From: Croceicoccus bisphenolivorans | Lineage (GTDB): Bacteria > Pseudomonadota > Alphaproteobacteria > Sphingomonadales > Sphingomonadaceae | DNA length: 64,000 nt | Assembly: GCF_001634625.1 (NCBI RefSeq) | Contig: NZ_LRSE01000004.1 | Span: 186,001-250,000 of the forward strand | Direction of reading: 5' to 3' | Notes under the pieces: model-generated | Database searches by the model: none | Told to the model about the DNA's origin: nothing | Seen by the model: the letters and a program-made list of their open reading frames with translations, nothing else | Position numbers and translations under genes: made by a program | Shown: positions 34,578 to 44,369 of the stretch, one piece after another | Numbering within the stretch: the first letter of the stretch is position 1 | How the letters are laid out: the number at the start of each line of letters is the position of its first letter

Positions 34578-35327
34578 ATGGCAGGAGAAATACTCGATAA
34601 CCGTGGGCGTGGCGACGCTGGCTGGAGCTGGCCGCCGATCCACCCCGAAGGCCGCAAGTTCGGCCTCATCACCGCAGCCGCCGCGTTGGTCTTCGCGTTC
34701 CTTGCGTGGGAGACGATTGCATGGCCGCTGGGATTCCTGACGCTGGGCGTGCTTGCGTTTTTCCGCGATCCGCAACGCGTGGTGCCGCAGGGGGAAAACC
34801 TTGTCGTTGCCCCGGCGGACGGGTTGGTGACGCTGATCGCGCAAGTGCCGCCGCCGCCGGAACTGCAGTTCGACGACGGACCGGATTCGCCAGGCATGGG
34901 AACCGAGCCGGTCACACGGGTTTCCATCTTCATGAGTGTGTTCGACGTCCACATCAATCGGTCGCCTATCGCGGGTACGGTGCGCAGGGTTGTCTATATC
35001 CCCGGCAAGTTCCTCAATGCCGATCTCGACAAGGCTAGCGAGGATAACGAGCGCCAGCATTTCATGGTTGAACGGCAGGACGGGACGAAGATCGGCTTTA
35101 CGCAGATCGCGGGCCTTGTCGCGCGCCGCATCGTGCCTTTCGTGAAGCCGGGCGACATCGTCGGCGCAGGACAGCGCGTGGGTCTGATCCGTTTCGGCAG
35201 CCGCGTCGATATCTATCTGCCCGCCGGAACCGAGCCCAAGGTGCTCAAGGGTCAGAAAACCATCGCCGGTGAAACCGTGATCGCGGAAATCGGCAGCGCG
35301 CCGATGCTGGAAGGTATCCGCTTGTGA
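34578..35327 (+). CDS. psd: Phosphatidylserine decarboxylase (short form)
   Basis: This 249-residue proenzyme makes phosphatidylethanolamine. Two hydrophobic helices (about residues 30-65) anchor it, followed by [26 protein letters not shown] and the C-terminal self-cleavage region [12 protein letters not shown], where cleavage between glycine and serine creates the pyruvoyl group. Length matches the short Psd of alphaproteobacteria. pssA starts with a GTGA overlap, so the two phospholipid steps are coupled. Confidence 0.93.
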   Translation: MAGEILDNRGRGDAGWSWPPIHPEGRKFGLITAAAALVFAFLAWETIAWPLGFLTLGVLAFFRDPQRVVPQGENLVVAPADGLVTLIAQVPPPPELQFDDGPDSPGMGTEPVTRVSIFMSVFDVHINRSPIAGTVRRVVYIPGKFLNADLDKASEDNERQHFMVERQDGTKIGFTQIAGLVARRIVPFVKPGDIVGAGQRVGLIRFGSRVDIYLPAGTEPKVLKGQKTIAGETVIAEIGSAPMLEGIRL

Positions 35328-36187
35328 ACGAGCCGCTCGACGACCGTTTTGCCGAACCCGGTGACGTCGGTCCGCGAGTCATGCATGGCGAAAGGGCCGT
35401 TCCGCGCAGGCGTTCACGCGGCCTGACGATGCGGGCGGTCGTGCCCAATGCGATTACGGCAGCGGCGCTCTGCATCGGGCTGACCGGTATCCGTTTCGCG
35501 ATCGGCGGCGATTTCGATCGTGCGATCCTTGCCGTGTTGGTCGCCGGCTGCCTCGACGGTATCGACGGGCGCATCGCCCGATTGCTCAAGGCGCAGAGCC
35601 GGTTCGGCGCCGAACTCGACAGTCTTGCCGATTCGCTATCGTTCGGCGTCGCGCCTGCGCTCATCCTGTTTCTCTGGTCGTTGCAGGACCTGCCGCGCCT
35701 TGGCTGGTTCGCGGCGCTGGCACTGGCGCTTTGCTGCATGTTGCGGCTTGCCCGCTTCAACGCGCAGATCGATATCGATGCCGAGGATCAGCCGCACAAG
35801 TCCGCCGGCTTCCTGACCGGCATTCCCGCGCCGGTTGGGGCAGGGGTTGCCTTTCTGCCGCTCTATCTTTGGGAAGCGACGGGCGAAGGGATCTTCCGCG
35901 ATCCCCTGCTGGTCGGGCCCTGGGTCGTGCTGGTTGCCTTCCTCATGATTTCCAACCTTGCGACGCTGAGCTGGACTTCGCTTAAACCGGGCCGTTCAAT
36001 CCGGATCGAGGTCATTGCCGTTGTCGGGCTGTTCGGCGCGTTTCTGTTTCTGGAACCGTGGTGGACGCTGGCCGTGATCTCGATCGGGTACCTTGCGCTG
36101 CTGCCATATGGCTGGCTGCGTTATGCCAAGGTCAGGCGGCAGCGCGCAGCGGCGCTTCGCGCATCGCCGGACGCGCGGGCGGAGTGA
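35324..36187 (+). CDS. pssA: CDP-diacylglycerol-serine O-phosphatidyltransferase
   Basis: This 287-residue membrane enzyme makes phosphatidylserine, the substrate of Psd. It carries the complete CDP-alcohol phosphotransferase motif DxxDGxxARx8GxxxDxxxD (in [13 protein letters not shown]...GAELDSLAD, about residues 78-106) and about seven hydrophobic helices. Translation starts at the GTG overlapping the psd stop. Its last 56 bp overlap the opposite-strand small membrane-protein gene. Confidence 0.93.
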   Translation: MNEPLDDRFAEPGDVGPRVMHGERAVPRRRSRGLTMRAVVPNAITAAALCIGLTGIRFAIGGDFDRAILAVLVAGCLDGIDGRIARLLKAQSRFGAELDSLADSLSFGVAPALILFLWSLQDLPRLGWFAALALALCCMLRLARFNAQIDIDAEDQPHKSAGFLTGIPAPVGAGVAFLPLYLWEATGEGIFRDPLLVGPWVVLVAFLMISNLATLSWTSLKPGRSIRIEVIAVVGLFGAFLFLEPWWTLAVISIGYLALLPYGWLRYAKVRRQRAAALRASPDARAE

Positions 36188-36386
36188 TCCGGTAGACCCG
36201 GGCCGGCTGGCGCACGGCGGGCCGTTCGGCGACTTGCGGGAACACCAGATTGTGGCGCAGGCGATCGTCGCCGTCGCGCAGCACCGGCAGAAGATCGAAC
36301 AGCAGGCTGCCGACCAATCCGCATGCGACCATCGCAGCCGCGACGAAGAAGAACAGCGTTGCGACCGAAATCAGGCTCGACAGCAT
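36132..36386 (-). CDS. Small single-pass membrane protein, putative SOS gene
   Basis: This 84-residue protein has one N-terminal transmembrane helix (about residues 4-32, ISVATLFFFVAAAMVACGL) and a basic, proline/arginine-rich tail of about 50 residues. The ATG at 36386 is preceded by AAAAGGGGG with eight bases of spacing; a longer frame reaches 36437. Upstream at 36494-36508 is an alphaproteobacterial LexA box within a promoter reading toward this gene. I know no family. SOS-induced small membrane proteins in Caulobacter (SidA) block division, so a similar role is a hypothesis. The 3' end overlaps pssA. Confidence 0.65.
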   Translation of the reverse strand: MLSSLISVATLFFFVAAAMVACGLVGSLLFDLLPVLRDGDDRLRHNLVFPQVAERPAVRQPARVYRITPPARPAMREAPLRAAA

Positions 36387-36493
36387 GGCAATGACCCCCT
36401 TTTGTTCCAGCGTTCCTTCCGCTATGAAGGAAAGCACGAGTTCGAAGCGCGCCCTGTGAAGAACAGCATCAGGTACAATTCCTGATTCGCGTT

Positions 36494-36515
36494 GTTCTCT
36501 TTTTGTTCTAAATTG
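36494..36515 (-). promoter_or_regulatory. LexA operator and -35 element
   Basis: GTTC-N7-GTTC at 36494-36508 is an exact match to the alphaproteobacterial LexA-binding consensus. On the minus strand a perfect -35 TTGACA lies at 36510-36515, so the operator occupies the spacer region of a promoter directed at the small membrane-protein gene. The -10 is weak. Confidence 0.65.
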
Positions 36516-36656
36516 TCAAGCATTCCGTTCGCGCAGCCGTGGCCAGCAAGGGCTTTCCTTTGCCGCGCAGGGCCGCTATGGGGCCGCTCGTCCGTGTAGG
36601 GATTCGGCAATTCCGCCGCGTTCCTTCCGGGCAAATCCACATGGAAGGCACATATC

Positions 36657-36722
36657 CCGGTGCTTTGGCCGGTGCCACGCAGGCACTTGCCTCGGTCATC
36701 CGTCTTCCAGAGGCCAAACCGG
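36657..36722 (+). promoter_or_regulatory. Structured rpsB leader
   Basis: CCGG (36657-36660) plus TTTGGCC (36664-36670) pairs with GGCCAAACCGG (36712-36722), an 11-bp stem with a 3-nt bulge. It encloses the hairpin GTGCC-ACGCA-GGCAC (36672-36686). The 3' arm ends directly before the ribosome binding site AAAGGA and the rpsB start at 36736. This looks like an autoregulatory leader. Confidence 0.5.
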
Positions 36723-36735
36723 AAAGGAATGACTT

Positions 36736-37488
36736 ATGGCGTCCACTGGCGTCACCATGCAGCAATTGATCGAGGCCGGCGCACACTTCGGCCACCAGAC
36801 CCACCGCTGGAACCCGCGGATGAAGCCATACATCTTCGGCTCGCGCAACGGCGTTCACATTATCGACCTGTCGCAGACCGTGCCGCTGTTCCAGCGCGCG
36901 CTCGACTTCGTTTCGGCCACCACGCAGGCCGGCGGCAAGGTTCTGTTCGTCGGCACCAAGCGCCAGGCGCAGGACCCGATCCGCGAAGCAGCGCTTTCGT
37001 GCGGCCAGCATTTCGTCAACCATCGCTGGCTGGGCGGCATGCTCACCAACTGGAAGACAGTCTCGCAGTCGATAAAGAAGCTGAAGACGATCGAGGAAAA
37101 GCTTTCGGGCGAAATCTCGGGCATGACCAAGAAGGAAATCCTCGACCTGACCCGCAAGCGGGACAAGCTCGAGCTTTCGCTTGGCGGTATCCGTGACATG
37201 GGCGGCATTCCGGACGTGATGTTCGTGATCGACGCCAACATGGAAGACCTGGCCATCAAGGAAGCGAACGTGCTGGGCATTCCGGTCGTCGGCATCCTCG
37301 ACACCAACGTCGATCCCTCGGGCATCGCATTCCCGGTTCCGGCCAACGATGACGCTTCGCGCGCCATCCGCCTGTACTGCGACGCGATCGCCGACGCAGC
37401 CCGTCAGGGCGGCCAGAAGGGCGTTGTCGATTCGGGTGCCGATATCGGCGCCATGGACGAACCGGCCGCCGAAGAAGCGACTGCCTGA
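36736..37488 (+). CDS. rpsB: 30S ribosomal protein S2
   Basis: This 250-residue protein is full-length S2, with [20 protein letters not shown] at the N terminus, the [15 protein letters not shown] segment and a C-terminal [15 protein letters not shown] region. It is followed by tsf, the conserved rpsB-tsf order. A paired leader immediately upstream may mediate autogenous control. Confidence 0.97.
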   Translation: MASTGVTMQQLIEAGAHFGHQTHRWNPRMKPYIFGSRNGVHIIDLSQTVPLFQRALDFVSATTQAGGKVLFVGTKRQAQDPIREAALSCGQHFVNHRWLGGMLTNWKTVSQSIKKLKTIEEKLSGEISGMTKKEILDLTRKRDKLELSLGGIRDMGGIPDVMFVIDANMEDLAIKEANVLGIPVVGILDTNVDPSGIAFPVPANDDASRAIRLYCDAIADAARQGGQKGVVDSGADIGAMDEPAAEEATA

Positions 37489-37504
37489 GGCCTTGCGGCC
37501 CCGA

Positions 37505-37538
37505 CGGGGTGCGTGACCGTCACGCCCCCGTTTGTCTT
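37505..37538 (+). terminator. Hairpin between rpsB and tsf
   Basis: CGGGG-GCGTGAC pairs with GTCACGC-CCCCG (one bulged T), followed by TTTGTCTT. As in other bacteria it is likely a partial terminator or attenuator that sets the rpsB/tsf ratio. Confidence 0.55.
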
Positions 37539-37623
37539 GGGCATGTCATGATTTGCTGTTCAGTGCGCCGGGCCGCAAACGCTGCCGCCCGGCAGCACGA
37601 CAATTTTAAAGAGGAACGACGCG

Positions 37624-38547
37624 ATGGCTTACACCGCCGCTGACGTGAAGAACCTGCGCGAGAAGACCGGCGCGGGCATGATGGATTGCAAGAAGGCACT
37701 GGAAGAAACCAACGGCGACCTTGAGGCCGCTGTAGACTTCCTGCGCGCCAAGGGCCTTGCCGCCGCTGCCAAGAAGTCCAGCCGCACCGCGGCAGAGGGC
37801 CTTGTCGGTGTTGCCGTTTCGGGCACGAAGGGCGTTGCCGTCGAAGTGAACTCGGAAACCGACTTCGTTGCCAAGAACGACCAGTTCCAGGACTTCGTTC
37901 GCAGCACGACCGAAGTCGCGCTGGGCGTTGCTGGCGACGATGTCGAGGCGCTGAAGGCCGCTGCCTACCCGACCGGCGGCACGGTTGCCGACAAGCTGAC
38001 CAACAATGTCGCCACCATCGGCGAGAACCAGCAGGTTCGCCGCATGAAGACGGTTGAAGTCGCCAATGGCGTCGTCGTCCCCTACATGCACAACGCCGCT
38101 GCCCCGAACCTCGGCAAGATCGGCGTTCTCGTCGCGCTTGAATCCGATGCTTCGGCCGACGTTTTGGAATCGCTGGGCAAGCAGCTGGCCATGCACATCG
38201 CCGCCGCGTTCCCGCAGGCGCTGACCGCCGAGGGCCTCGACGCCGAGGTGATCGAGCGCGAGCGTGCGATCGCCCGCGAAAAGGCTGCCGAAAGCGGCAA
38301 GCCGGAGAACGTGCAGGAAAAGATGGTCGAAGGCGCCGTAGCCAAGTACGCCAAGGAAAACGCACTGCTGTCGCAGGTCTTCGTCATGGACAACAAGACC
38401 CCGATCGAGCAGGTCGTTGCCCAGGCCGGCAAGGATGCAGGCACGAAGATCGTGCTGAAGGACTATGTCCGCTTCCAGCTGGGCGAAGGCATCGAGAAGG
38501 AAGAAAGCGACTTCGCAGCAGAAGTCGCAGCTGCCGTCGGCGGCTGA
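37624..38547 (+). CDS. tsf: Translation elongation factor Ts
   Basis: This 307-residue guanine-nucleotide exchange factor for EF-Tu has the N-terminal UBA-like part ([19 protein letters not shown]), the [10 protein letters not shown] core motif and the C-terminal module. It has AAAGAGGAACGACG as its ribosome binding region and ends before a strong terminator. Confidence 0.97.
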   Translation: MAYTAADVKNLREKTGAGMMDCKKALEETNGDLEAAVDFLRAKGLAAAAKKSSRTAAEGLVGVAVSGTKGVAVEVNSETDFVAKNDQFQDFVRSTTEVALGVAGDDVEALKAAAYPTGGTVADKLTNNVATIGENQQVRRMKTVEVANGVVVPYMHNAAAPNLGKIGVLVALESDASADVLESLGKQLAMHIAAAFPQALTAEGLDAEVIERERAIAREKAAESGKPENVQEKMVEGAVAKYAKENALLSQVFVMDNKTPIEQVVAQAGKDAGTKIVLKDYVRFQLGEGIEKEESDFAAEVAAAVGG

Positions 38548-38586
38548 TCCTTCGCAAGGGTTTCGCGGCCAACCGGCCGCGTGAAG

Positions 38587-38618
38587 AGGGCGGGCAGCTT
38601 CGGCTTCCCGCCCTTTTT
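38587..38618 (+). terminator. Intrinsic terminator after tsf
   Basis: AGGGCGGG (38587-38594) pairs with CCCGCCCT (38607-38614), followed by TTTTTCG. Confidence 0.88.
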
Positions 38619-38681
38619 CGTGCGCATTCCCTTTGTTTGCGCTATCCTGCCGATCGGGTCGCGCAGTTCGGGGGGACTGCG

Positions 38682-38936
38682 ATGAAGTGGGTGTTCCGGA
38701 TTTTCACGCTGGCCTATGTGATTGCGCTGGGCCTGTTTCTTGTCGGTACGTTCGGTTGGGTGGGGCAGGAGCCTGACCCGCTGGCGGGTGTGTTCCTGAT
38801 CCCGCTCGGCCTGCCGTGGAACCATTTCTTCGAAGGCGACGACACGTTTGGATTCTTCGTGACGTTGCTGGCCCCGGCGATCAATCTCGGCATCCTGTGG
38901 CTGGTCGCGGATCTGGTAGATAGCCGGGAGGAGTGA
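38682..38936 (+). CDS. Small membrane protein of unknown function
   Basis: This 84-residue protein has two predicted transmembrane helices (about 3-25, FRIFTLAYVIALGLFLVGTF, and 53-75, FFVTLLAPAINLGILWLVADL). The ATG at 38682 is preceded by GGGGGGACT. I do not recognise a family. It lies alone between the tsf terminator and pyrH. Confidence 0.65.
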   Translation: MKWVFRIFTLAYVIALGLFLVGTFGWVGQEPDPLAGVFLIPLGLPWNHFFEGDDTFGFFVTLLAPAINLGILWLVADLVDSREE

Positions 38937-39060
38937 TGGGGCGCGGGCGGGATTACCGTCGAAACCATATTCGGGGAGGTCCCTTCCCCCTTCCCCCCGC
39001 GCGCGGGCCGCGCTAGGGACGCGGGCTTAGTCGCAAACCAAACCGGACTCGCACCCTTTC

Positions 39061-39795
39061 ATGCTCCTCGCCGATACCAAGCGCATCCTCCTGAAGCTTT
39101 CGGGCGAGGTGTTGATGGGCGACCAGCAGTTCGGCATCGACACCGACTTCGTCGCCAAGCTGGCCGGAGAGGTGAAGGCGGCCCGCGATACCGGCCTTGA
39201 AATCTGCCTCGTCATCGGCGGCGGCAACATCTTTCGCGGGATGGCGGGCGCAGCCAAGGGCATGGACCGCGCGCAGGCCGATTACATGGGCATGCTGGCG
39301 ACCGTGATGAACGCGCTGGCCATGCAGTCCGCGCTGGAAAAGCTGGGCGTGGAAACACGGGTGCAGAGCGCGATCCAGATGGACCAGGTGTGCGAGCCGG
39401 TGATCCGCCGCCGCGCCGAACGCCACCTTGAAAAGGGCCGCGTGGTGATCTTTGCCGCCGGTGTCGGCGCGCCCTATTTCACCACCGATTCAGGCGCCGC
39501 CCTGCGCGCCGCCGAAATGCGGTGCGACGCCCTGTTCAAGGGTACCAGCGTCGACGGCGTCTACAACGCCGACCCGAAAAAGGATGCGAGCGCGACGCGC
39601 TTCGACACCATCGATTACGATACCGTGCTGGCCGAAAACCTGAAGGTGATGGACGCCAGCGCCGTGGCCCTGTGCCGCGATAACGAAATTCCCATCGTCG
39701 TCTTCTCCATCCGCGAACGTGGCAACCTTGCCCGCGTGCTGGCAGGGGAAGGCACCCAGACCATCGTGCGCACGGCAGGGCCGGGCGCGAGCTGA
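39061..39795 (+). CDS. pyrH: UMP kinase
   Basis: This 244-residue hexameric kinase converts UMP to UDP. It shows the [14 protein letters not shown] phosphate-binding start, [10 protein letters not shown] and the [20 protein letters not shown] signature of bacterial PyrH. frr follows after 20 bp; the pyrH-frr-uppS-cdsA order is highly conserved. Confidence 0.96.
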   Translation: MLLADTKRILLKLSGEVLMGDQQFGIDTDFVAKLAGEVKAARDTGLEICLVIGGGNIFRGMAGAAKGMDRAQADYMGMLATVMNALAMQSALEKLGVETRVQSAIQMDQVCEPVIRRRAERHLEKGRVVIFAAGVGAPYFTTDSGAALRAAEMRCDALFKGTSVDGVYNADPKKDASATRFDTIDYDTVLAENLKVMDASAVALCRDNEIPIVVFSIRERGNLARVLAGEGTQTIVRTAGPGAS

Positions 39796-39815
39796 CGCAT
39801 CAGAGAGGAAGAACC

Positions 39816-40373
39816 ATGGCTAAATTCGATAAGGCCGATATCGAACGCCGCATGAACGGCGCCGTCGAATCGCTGAAGGGCGATCTTTCGGGCCTGCGCA
39901 CCGGTCGCGCCAACACCTCGCTGCTCGATCCTGTGGTGGTCGAGGTTTATGGCGCGATGATGCCGCTGAACCAGGTGGCCACCGTCTCCGCACCGGAACC
40001 GCGCATGCTGTCGGTGCAGGTGTGGGACAAGTCGAACGTGATCGCGGTGGAAAAGGGCATTGCCCACGCCAACCTCGGCCTTAACCCGATGATCGACGGA
40101 CAGACCCTGCGCCTGCCGATGCCCGACCTTACGGCAGAGCGCCGCAAGGATCTTGCCAAGCTGGCCGGCAAGTATGCCGAACAGGCCAAGATCGCGATCC
40201 GCAACGTGCGCCGCGACGGGATGGAAGCGCTGAAGGACGACGAGAAGAAGAAGGAAATCTCCGAAGACGATCGCAAGCGGTCGGAAGACGAGGTCCAGAA
40301 GCTGACCGACAAGTACGTCGCAGAGGCCGACAAGGCCGCAGAGGCGAAGGAAAAGGAAATCCTGAGCCAGTGA
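39816..40373 (+). CDS. frr: Ribosome recycling factor
   Basis: This 185-residue RRF splits post-termination ribosomes with EF-G. The pattern [20 protein letters not shown] and [15 protein letters not shown] is diagnostic. AGAGAGGAAGAACC precedes the ATG. Its stop overlaps the uppS GTG start (GTGA). Confidence 0.97.
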   Translation: MAKFDKADIERRMNGAVESLKGDLSGLRTGRANTSLLDPVVVEVYGAMMPLNQVATVSAPEPRMLSVQVWDKSNVIAVEKGIAHANLGLNPMIDGQTLRLPMPDLTAERRKDLAKLAGKYAEQAKIAIRNVRRDGMEALKDDEKKKEISEDDRKRSEDEVQKLTDKYVAEADKAAEAKEKEILSQ

Positions 40374-41098
40374 CCGCTGCTGCGCCTTCAGCGGCGCAGG
40401 GGTCGCGCGGGGGGCGCGGGCCGCGCCCCAACCCGCGTCATGTCGCCATCATCATGGACGGCAACGGGCGCTGGGCAAAGAAGCGCTTCCTGCCGCGTGC
40501 GATGGGGCACAAGAAGGGCGTGGAGGCGGTGCGCGCGCTTGTACGCAGCCTGCGCGACAATCCGGTAGAGGCGCTGACGCTCTATGCCTTCAGCACGGAA
40601 AACTGGGGCCGCCCGGCAGACGAGATTGCCGATCTTACCGCGCTGATGAAGCATTTCATCCGCAACGATCTGGACGAGATCGCCGAGGCAGGCGTCCGGC
40701 TGAAGATCGTGGGCGACCATTCCGCCTTTGACGAGGAGGCCGTGGCCCTGATCGACGGCGCGGTTACCCGCACGGCGGGCAATACCGGCACGACGCTGGC
40801 CATCGCGCTCAATTACGGGGCGCAGGCCGAAATCGTGCGCGCGGCCCGTGCCGCTGCGGCGGAAGGCGAGATTACCGAGGAGGCGATCGCGCGCCATCTC
40901 GACACGGCGGACATGCCGCCGCTGGACTTGCTGATCCGCACCAGCGGAGAGGTGCGATTGTCCAATTTCCTGCTGTGGCAGGCGGCTTATGCAGAGCTTT
41001 ATTTCACCGACGTGCTCTGGCCCGATTTCACGCCCGCGCACTTTGCAGAGGCTCTCGACCACTTCGCGGGACGGGAGCGGCGCTATGGCGGACGATAA
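40370..41098 (+). CDS. uppS: Isoprenyl transferase (undecaprenyl diphosphate synthase)
   Basis: This 242-residue cis-prenyltransferase makes the lipid carrier for peptidoglycan. Motifs are [38 protein letters not shown] and [18 protein letters not shown], where GEVR replaces the more usual GExR variants. The GTG start overlaps the frr stop, and the 3' end overlaps cdsA by 14 bp. Confidence 0.95.
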   Translation: MTAAAPSAAQGSRGGRGPRPNPRHVAIIMDGNGRWAKKRFLPRAMGHKKGVEAVRALVRSLRDNPVEALTLYAFSTENWGRPADEIADLTALMKHFIRNDLDEIAEAGVRLKIVGDHSAFDEEAVALIDGAVTRTAGNTGTTLAIALNYGAQAEIVRAARAAAAEGEITEEAIARHLDTADMPPLDLLIRTSGEVRLSNFLLWQAAYAELYFTDVLWPDFTPAHFAEALDHFAGRERRYGGR

Positions 41099-41879
41099 CA
41101 CGGCGGGCGCAGAAGCGCCGGGGCCGGTCGAACCGGGTCATGTCAGGCCGGAAGGGCCGCGCAACACCGACCTGCCGACGCGTATAGGATCGGCCATCGT
41201 CATGGTCGCGGTTGCCGCATTCTGCCTGTGGCGCGGCGGCTGGCTGCTCGATCTGCTGGTCGTTCTCGTCGCGGGCACGGCATACTGGGAATGGCAGCGC
41301 ATCGTGCGGCGCATGGCGGCGGAAACGCCGCTGGGCACGGGCAAAGTGCTCGTCTGGATGCTGGCAGGCGCGCTCTACATGGGCGCAGCGGCGTGGCTGC
41401 TGGTCAACATGCCCGCGCAGATGGTGGTTTTCGCGATCCTCGTGACGGCGTTTGTCGACACTTTCGCCTATTTCGCGGGGCGCACCATCGGCGGGCCGAA
41501 GATCGCGCCTGCGATCAGCCCGTCGAAGACATGGGCGGGGCTGGGCGGCGGCGTGGTTGGTGCGACGGTGGCGTTGCTGCTGTTCATGTGGGCCACCCAT
41601 GCGTGGCAACTGGGCATGTTCGACAATGCGGCGGAGGTTCACGATACCTATTTCGTCGTGTTCGGCGGGCCTGAACTGGTGATTTCCGCCCTTGCGGCAG
41701 GTGCGGTACTGGCCATCGTGGCGCAGGCGGGCGATTTCTTCGAAAGCTGGATGAAGCGCCATGCCAAGCTGAAGGACAGCTCTACCCTGATCCCCGGCCA
41801 TGGCGGCGTGTTCGATCGTGTCGACGGGCTGCTGCCGGTTTCCATCCTTGTCGGCCTGCTGACGCTGGTAGCTTCCTGA
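41085..41879 (+). CDS. cdsA: Phosphatidate cytidylyltransferase
   Basis: This 264-residue membrane protein makes CDP-diacylglycerol, feeding PssA. Several transmembrane helices are followed by the CdsA signature region (ISPSKTWAGLGGGV; then GDFFESWMKRHAKLKDSSTL and PGHGGVFDRVDGLL). The ATG at 41085 is inside uppS. Its stop overlaps the dxr start (TGATG). Confidence 0.93.
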   Translation: MADDNTAGAEAPGPVEPGHVRPEGPRNTDLPTRIGSAIVMVAVAAFCLWRGGWLLDLLVVLVAGTAYWEWQRIVRRMAAETPLGTGKVLVWMLAGALYMGAAAWLLVNMPAQMVVFAILVTAFVDTFAYFAGRTIGGPKIAPAISPSKTWAGLGGGVVGATVALLLFMWATHAWQLGMFDNAAEVHDTYFVVFGGPELVISALAAGAVLAIVAQAGDFFESWMKRHAKLKDSSTLIPGHGGVFDRVDGLLPVSILVGLLTLVAS

Positions 41880-43030
41880 TGCGCAGTATCTCGGTTCTCG
41901 GCGCCACCGGCTCTGTCGGCGCGTCCACGCTGGATCTGATCCGGCGGGAGCGGGACAAGTGGCGTGTCGTGGCGCTGACGGCCAATTGCAGCGCGGTCGA
42001 ACTGGCACGACTGGCACGCGAGTTCGATGCGCAAGTGGCGGGCGTCGGCGATGAGGCTTGCCTGCCGGAATTGCGCGATGCGCTGGCCGGATCGGGGATA
42101 GAGGCTGCTGGCGGGGCCCAGGCGCTGGTCGATGCGGCGGCGCGCGGGGCGGACATGACGGTGGCCGCCATCGTCGGCTGCGCGGGTCTTGCCCCGACGA
42201 TGGCCGCGATCGAGCAGGGCGGCACCATTGCCCTTGCCAACAAGGAAGCGCTGGTCAGCGCGGGCGAAGTGATGACCGCCGCCGTCGCCCGCCACGGCGC
42301 GACGTTGCTGCCAGTCGATTCCGAACACAATGCCATTTTCCAGTGCCTGCACGGTGAAGATCTTGCCGATGTCCGCTGGATCACGCTGACGGCCAGCGGC
42401 GGGCCGTTCCGCGATTGCGGGCGCGCAGAGATAGAGGCCGCGACGCCGGCGCAGGCCGTGGCCCATCCGAACTGGGACATGGGCGCGAAGATCAGCGTCG
42501 ATTCGGCCACTATGATGAACAAGGGGCTGGAGTTCATCGAGGCCTATCACCTCTTCCCCGTCGGGCTGGATCGGCTGCGCATCATCGTCCACCCGCAGTC
42601 CATCGTGCATTCGATGGTGGAATACCGCGACGGTTCCACGCTGGCGCAGCTTGGCCCCAGCGATATGCGCGTGCCGATTGCCAGTGCGCTCGCCTGGCCG
42701 CGCCGCATGGATACGCCGTGTGCGCCGCTTGATCTTGCCGCTATCGGCACGCTCACTTTCCGTGCGCCGGACGAAGTGCTGTTTCCCGCCACCCGCGTCG
42801 CGCGCGAATGCGCACAGGCGGGCGGGGCGGCGCCTGCCGTGCTGAATGCCGCGAACGAGGTGGCCGTGGCCGCGTTCCTTGCCGGTAAGATCGGGTTCAC
42901 CCATATCGTGGCACAGTGCGAGGAAGTGCTGGCCCGCGGCATTCCGCCCGCGCCCGCCTCTCTGGAGGATGTAATCTCTGCCGATGCCGAAGCGCGCCGG
43001 CAGGCAGAGGGGCTTCTGCTTCGCGCCTGA
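41879..43030 (+). CDS. dxr: 1-deoxy-D-xylulose-5-phosphate reductoisomerase
   Basis: This 383-residue enzyme catalyses the second step of the MEP isoprenoid pathway using NADPH. The N-terminal SVLGATGSVGASTLDLI is the nucleotide-binding motif; ALANKEALVSAG, PVDSEHNAIFQCL, LTASGGPFRD and NWDMGAKISVDSATMMNKG are metal and substrate-binding segments. The isoprenoid link to uppS in the same cluster is conserved. Confidence 0.97.
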   Translation: MRSISVLGATGSVGASTLDLIRRERDKWRVVALTANCSAVELARLAREFDAQVAGVGDEACLPELRDALAGSGIEAAGGAQALVDAAARGADMTVAAIVGCAGLAPTMAAIEQGGTIALANKEALVSAGEVMTAAVARHGATLLPVDSEHNAIFQCLHGEDLADVRWITLTASGGPFRDCGRAEIEAATPAQAVAHPNWDMGAKISVDSATMMNKGLEFIEAYHLFPVGLDRLRIIVHPQSIVHSMVEYRDGSTLAQLGPSDMRVPIASALAWPRRMDTPCAPLDLAAIGTLTFRAPDEVLFPATRVARECAQAGGAAPAVLNAANEVAVAAFLAGKIGFTHIVAQCEEVLARGIPPAPASLEDVISADAEARRQAEGLLLRA

Positions 43031-43050
43031 GAAGGGCATAAACGCACACG

Positions 43051-44160
43051 ATGTTCGAAAATCCCAATCTCTTCACTGCCATCCTCGGCTTCATCGTGGT
43101 GCTTGCGCCACTGGTCGTCGTGCATGAACTGGGCCACTACCTTGTCGGCCGCTGGTTCGGCGTGAAGGCAGAGGCGTTCTCTGTCGGTTTCGGCAAGGAA
43201 GTCTGGGGCTTTACCGACAAGCGGGGCACGCGCTGGAAGATTTCCGCGCTGCCGCTGGGCGGTTATGTCCAGTTCGCCGGCGACATGAACCCTGCCAGCC
43301 AGCCGACGGACGAGTGGCTGTCCCTGCCGGAAGAAGAGCGCCGGCAGACGTTTCAGGCCAAGAGCCTTGGTGCGCGCGCCGCGATCGTGGCGGCAGGGCC
43401 GCTGACGAACATGCTGGTCGCGATCCTGATCATCGCGGGTTTCACGATGGCCTTCGGCAAGCTGGTGGCCGATCCGGTCATCGGAGAGATCGTCGAGGAT
43501 TCGCCCGCCGCCGCCGCAGGGCTGGACCTGGGCGACCGCATCGTTTCGGTTGACGGGACGAAGATCGACAGTTTCGACGACGTGCGCGAATACGTGATTC
43601 CCTATCCGGGAGAGACGATCAGCATCGTGTGGCTGCGCGACGGGCGCGAAATGTCCGCCGATGTGAAGCTGGAAACCCATGTCGAGCGCGATCGCTTCGG
43701 CAATGAATTCCGCATGGGCCGCCTCGGCATCGCGACAGATGCGGTGCGGACAGAAGATGCAGGCCCGTTCGAAGCGGTGGCCGAAGGTACGCGGCAGACG
43801 ATTTCGATCATGAAGATGTCGGCCATCGGCCTGTGGCAGATCATCACCGCGCGCCGCTCGCTCGACGAATTGGGCGGGCCGGTCAAGATCGCGAAATACT
43901 CGGGCGAACAGCTGGTGCAGGGCTGGTATGCCTACATCGCTTTTGTCGCCATGATTTCAATTAACTTGGCATTCATTAACCTCCTGCCAATTCCGGTTCT
44001 CGACGGCGGTCACCTCGCATTCTATGCGATCGAGGCGGTCCGCCGCCGGCCGGTGTCGGCAAGGGGTCAGGACCTTGCCTTTCGCACCGGCTTGGCACTG
44101 GTTCTGGGCCTGATGGTATTCGTGACGCTCCTCGACATTTCATCACTCGTCAATTTCTGA
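43051..44160 (+). CDS. rseP: RIP metalloprotease RseP
   Basis: This 369-residue intramembrane site-2 protease cleaves anti-sigma factors and signal-peptide remnants. The zinc motif is VVHELGHYLVG in the first helix, one PDZ domain follows (IGEIVEDSPAAAAGLDLGDR, about residues 145-220), and the third ligand is in NLLPIPVLDGGHL. It precedes bamA as usual. Confidence 0.95.
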   Translation: MFENPNLFTAILGFIVVLAPLVVVHELGHYLVGRWFGVKAEAFSVGFGKEVWGFTDKRGTRWKISALPLGGYVQFAGDMNPASQPTDEWLSLPEEERRQTFQAKSLGARAAIVAAGPLTNMLVAILIIAGFTMAFGKLVADPVIGEIVEDSPAAAAGLDLGDRIVSVDGTKIDSFDDVREYVIPYPGETISIVWLRDGREMSADVKLETHVERDRFGNEFRMGRLGIATDAVRTEDAGPFEAVAEGTRQTISIMKMSAIGLWQIITARRSLDELGGPVKIAKYSGEQLVQGWYAYIAFVAMISINLAFINLLPIPVLDGGHLAFYAIEAVRRRPVSARGQDLAFRTGLALVLGLMVFVTLLDISSLVNF

Positions 44161-44369
44161 TCGCGCCAGCGTTCTCGCGATGGCCTGACGATGGCCGGTT
44201 TGCGGGCGGGAATCGCGGATAATCGCAGGCTTCGGGTTGATAGTGGAGCAGCCATCGGGCACAGGGCACGACACGCCGGGGCAGGCCGCCAACGGGCCTG
44301 CAGGGCGGGGACATTTTTCCGCAGCCCGCGTGCACTTGCGCGGGCATGTTTGTACGGGAAGGCACGTGG

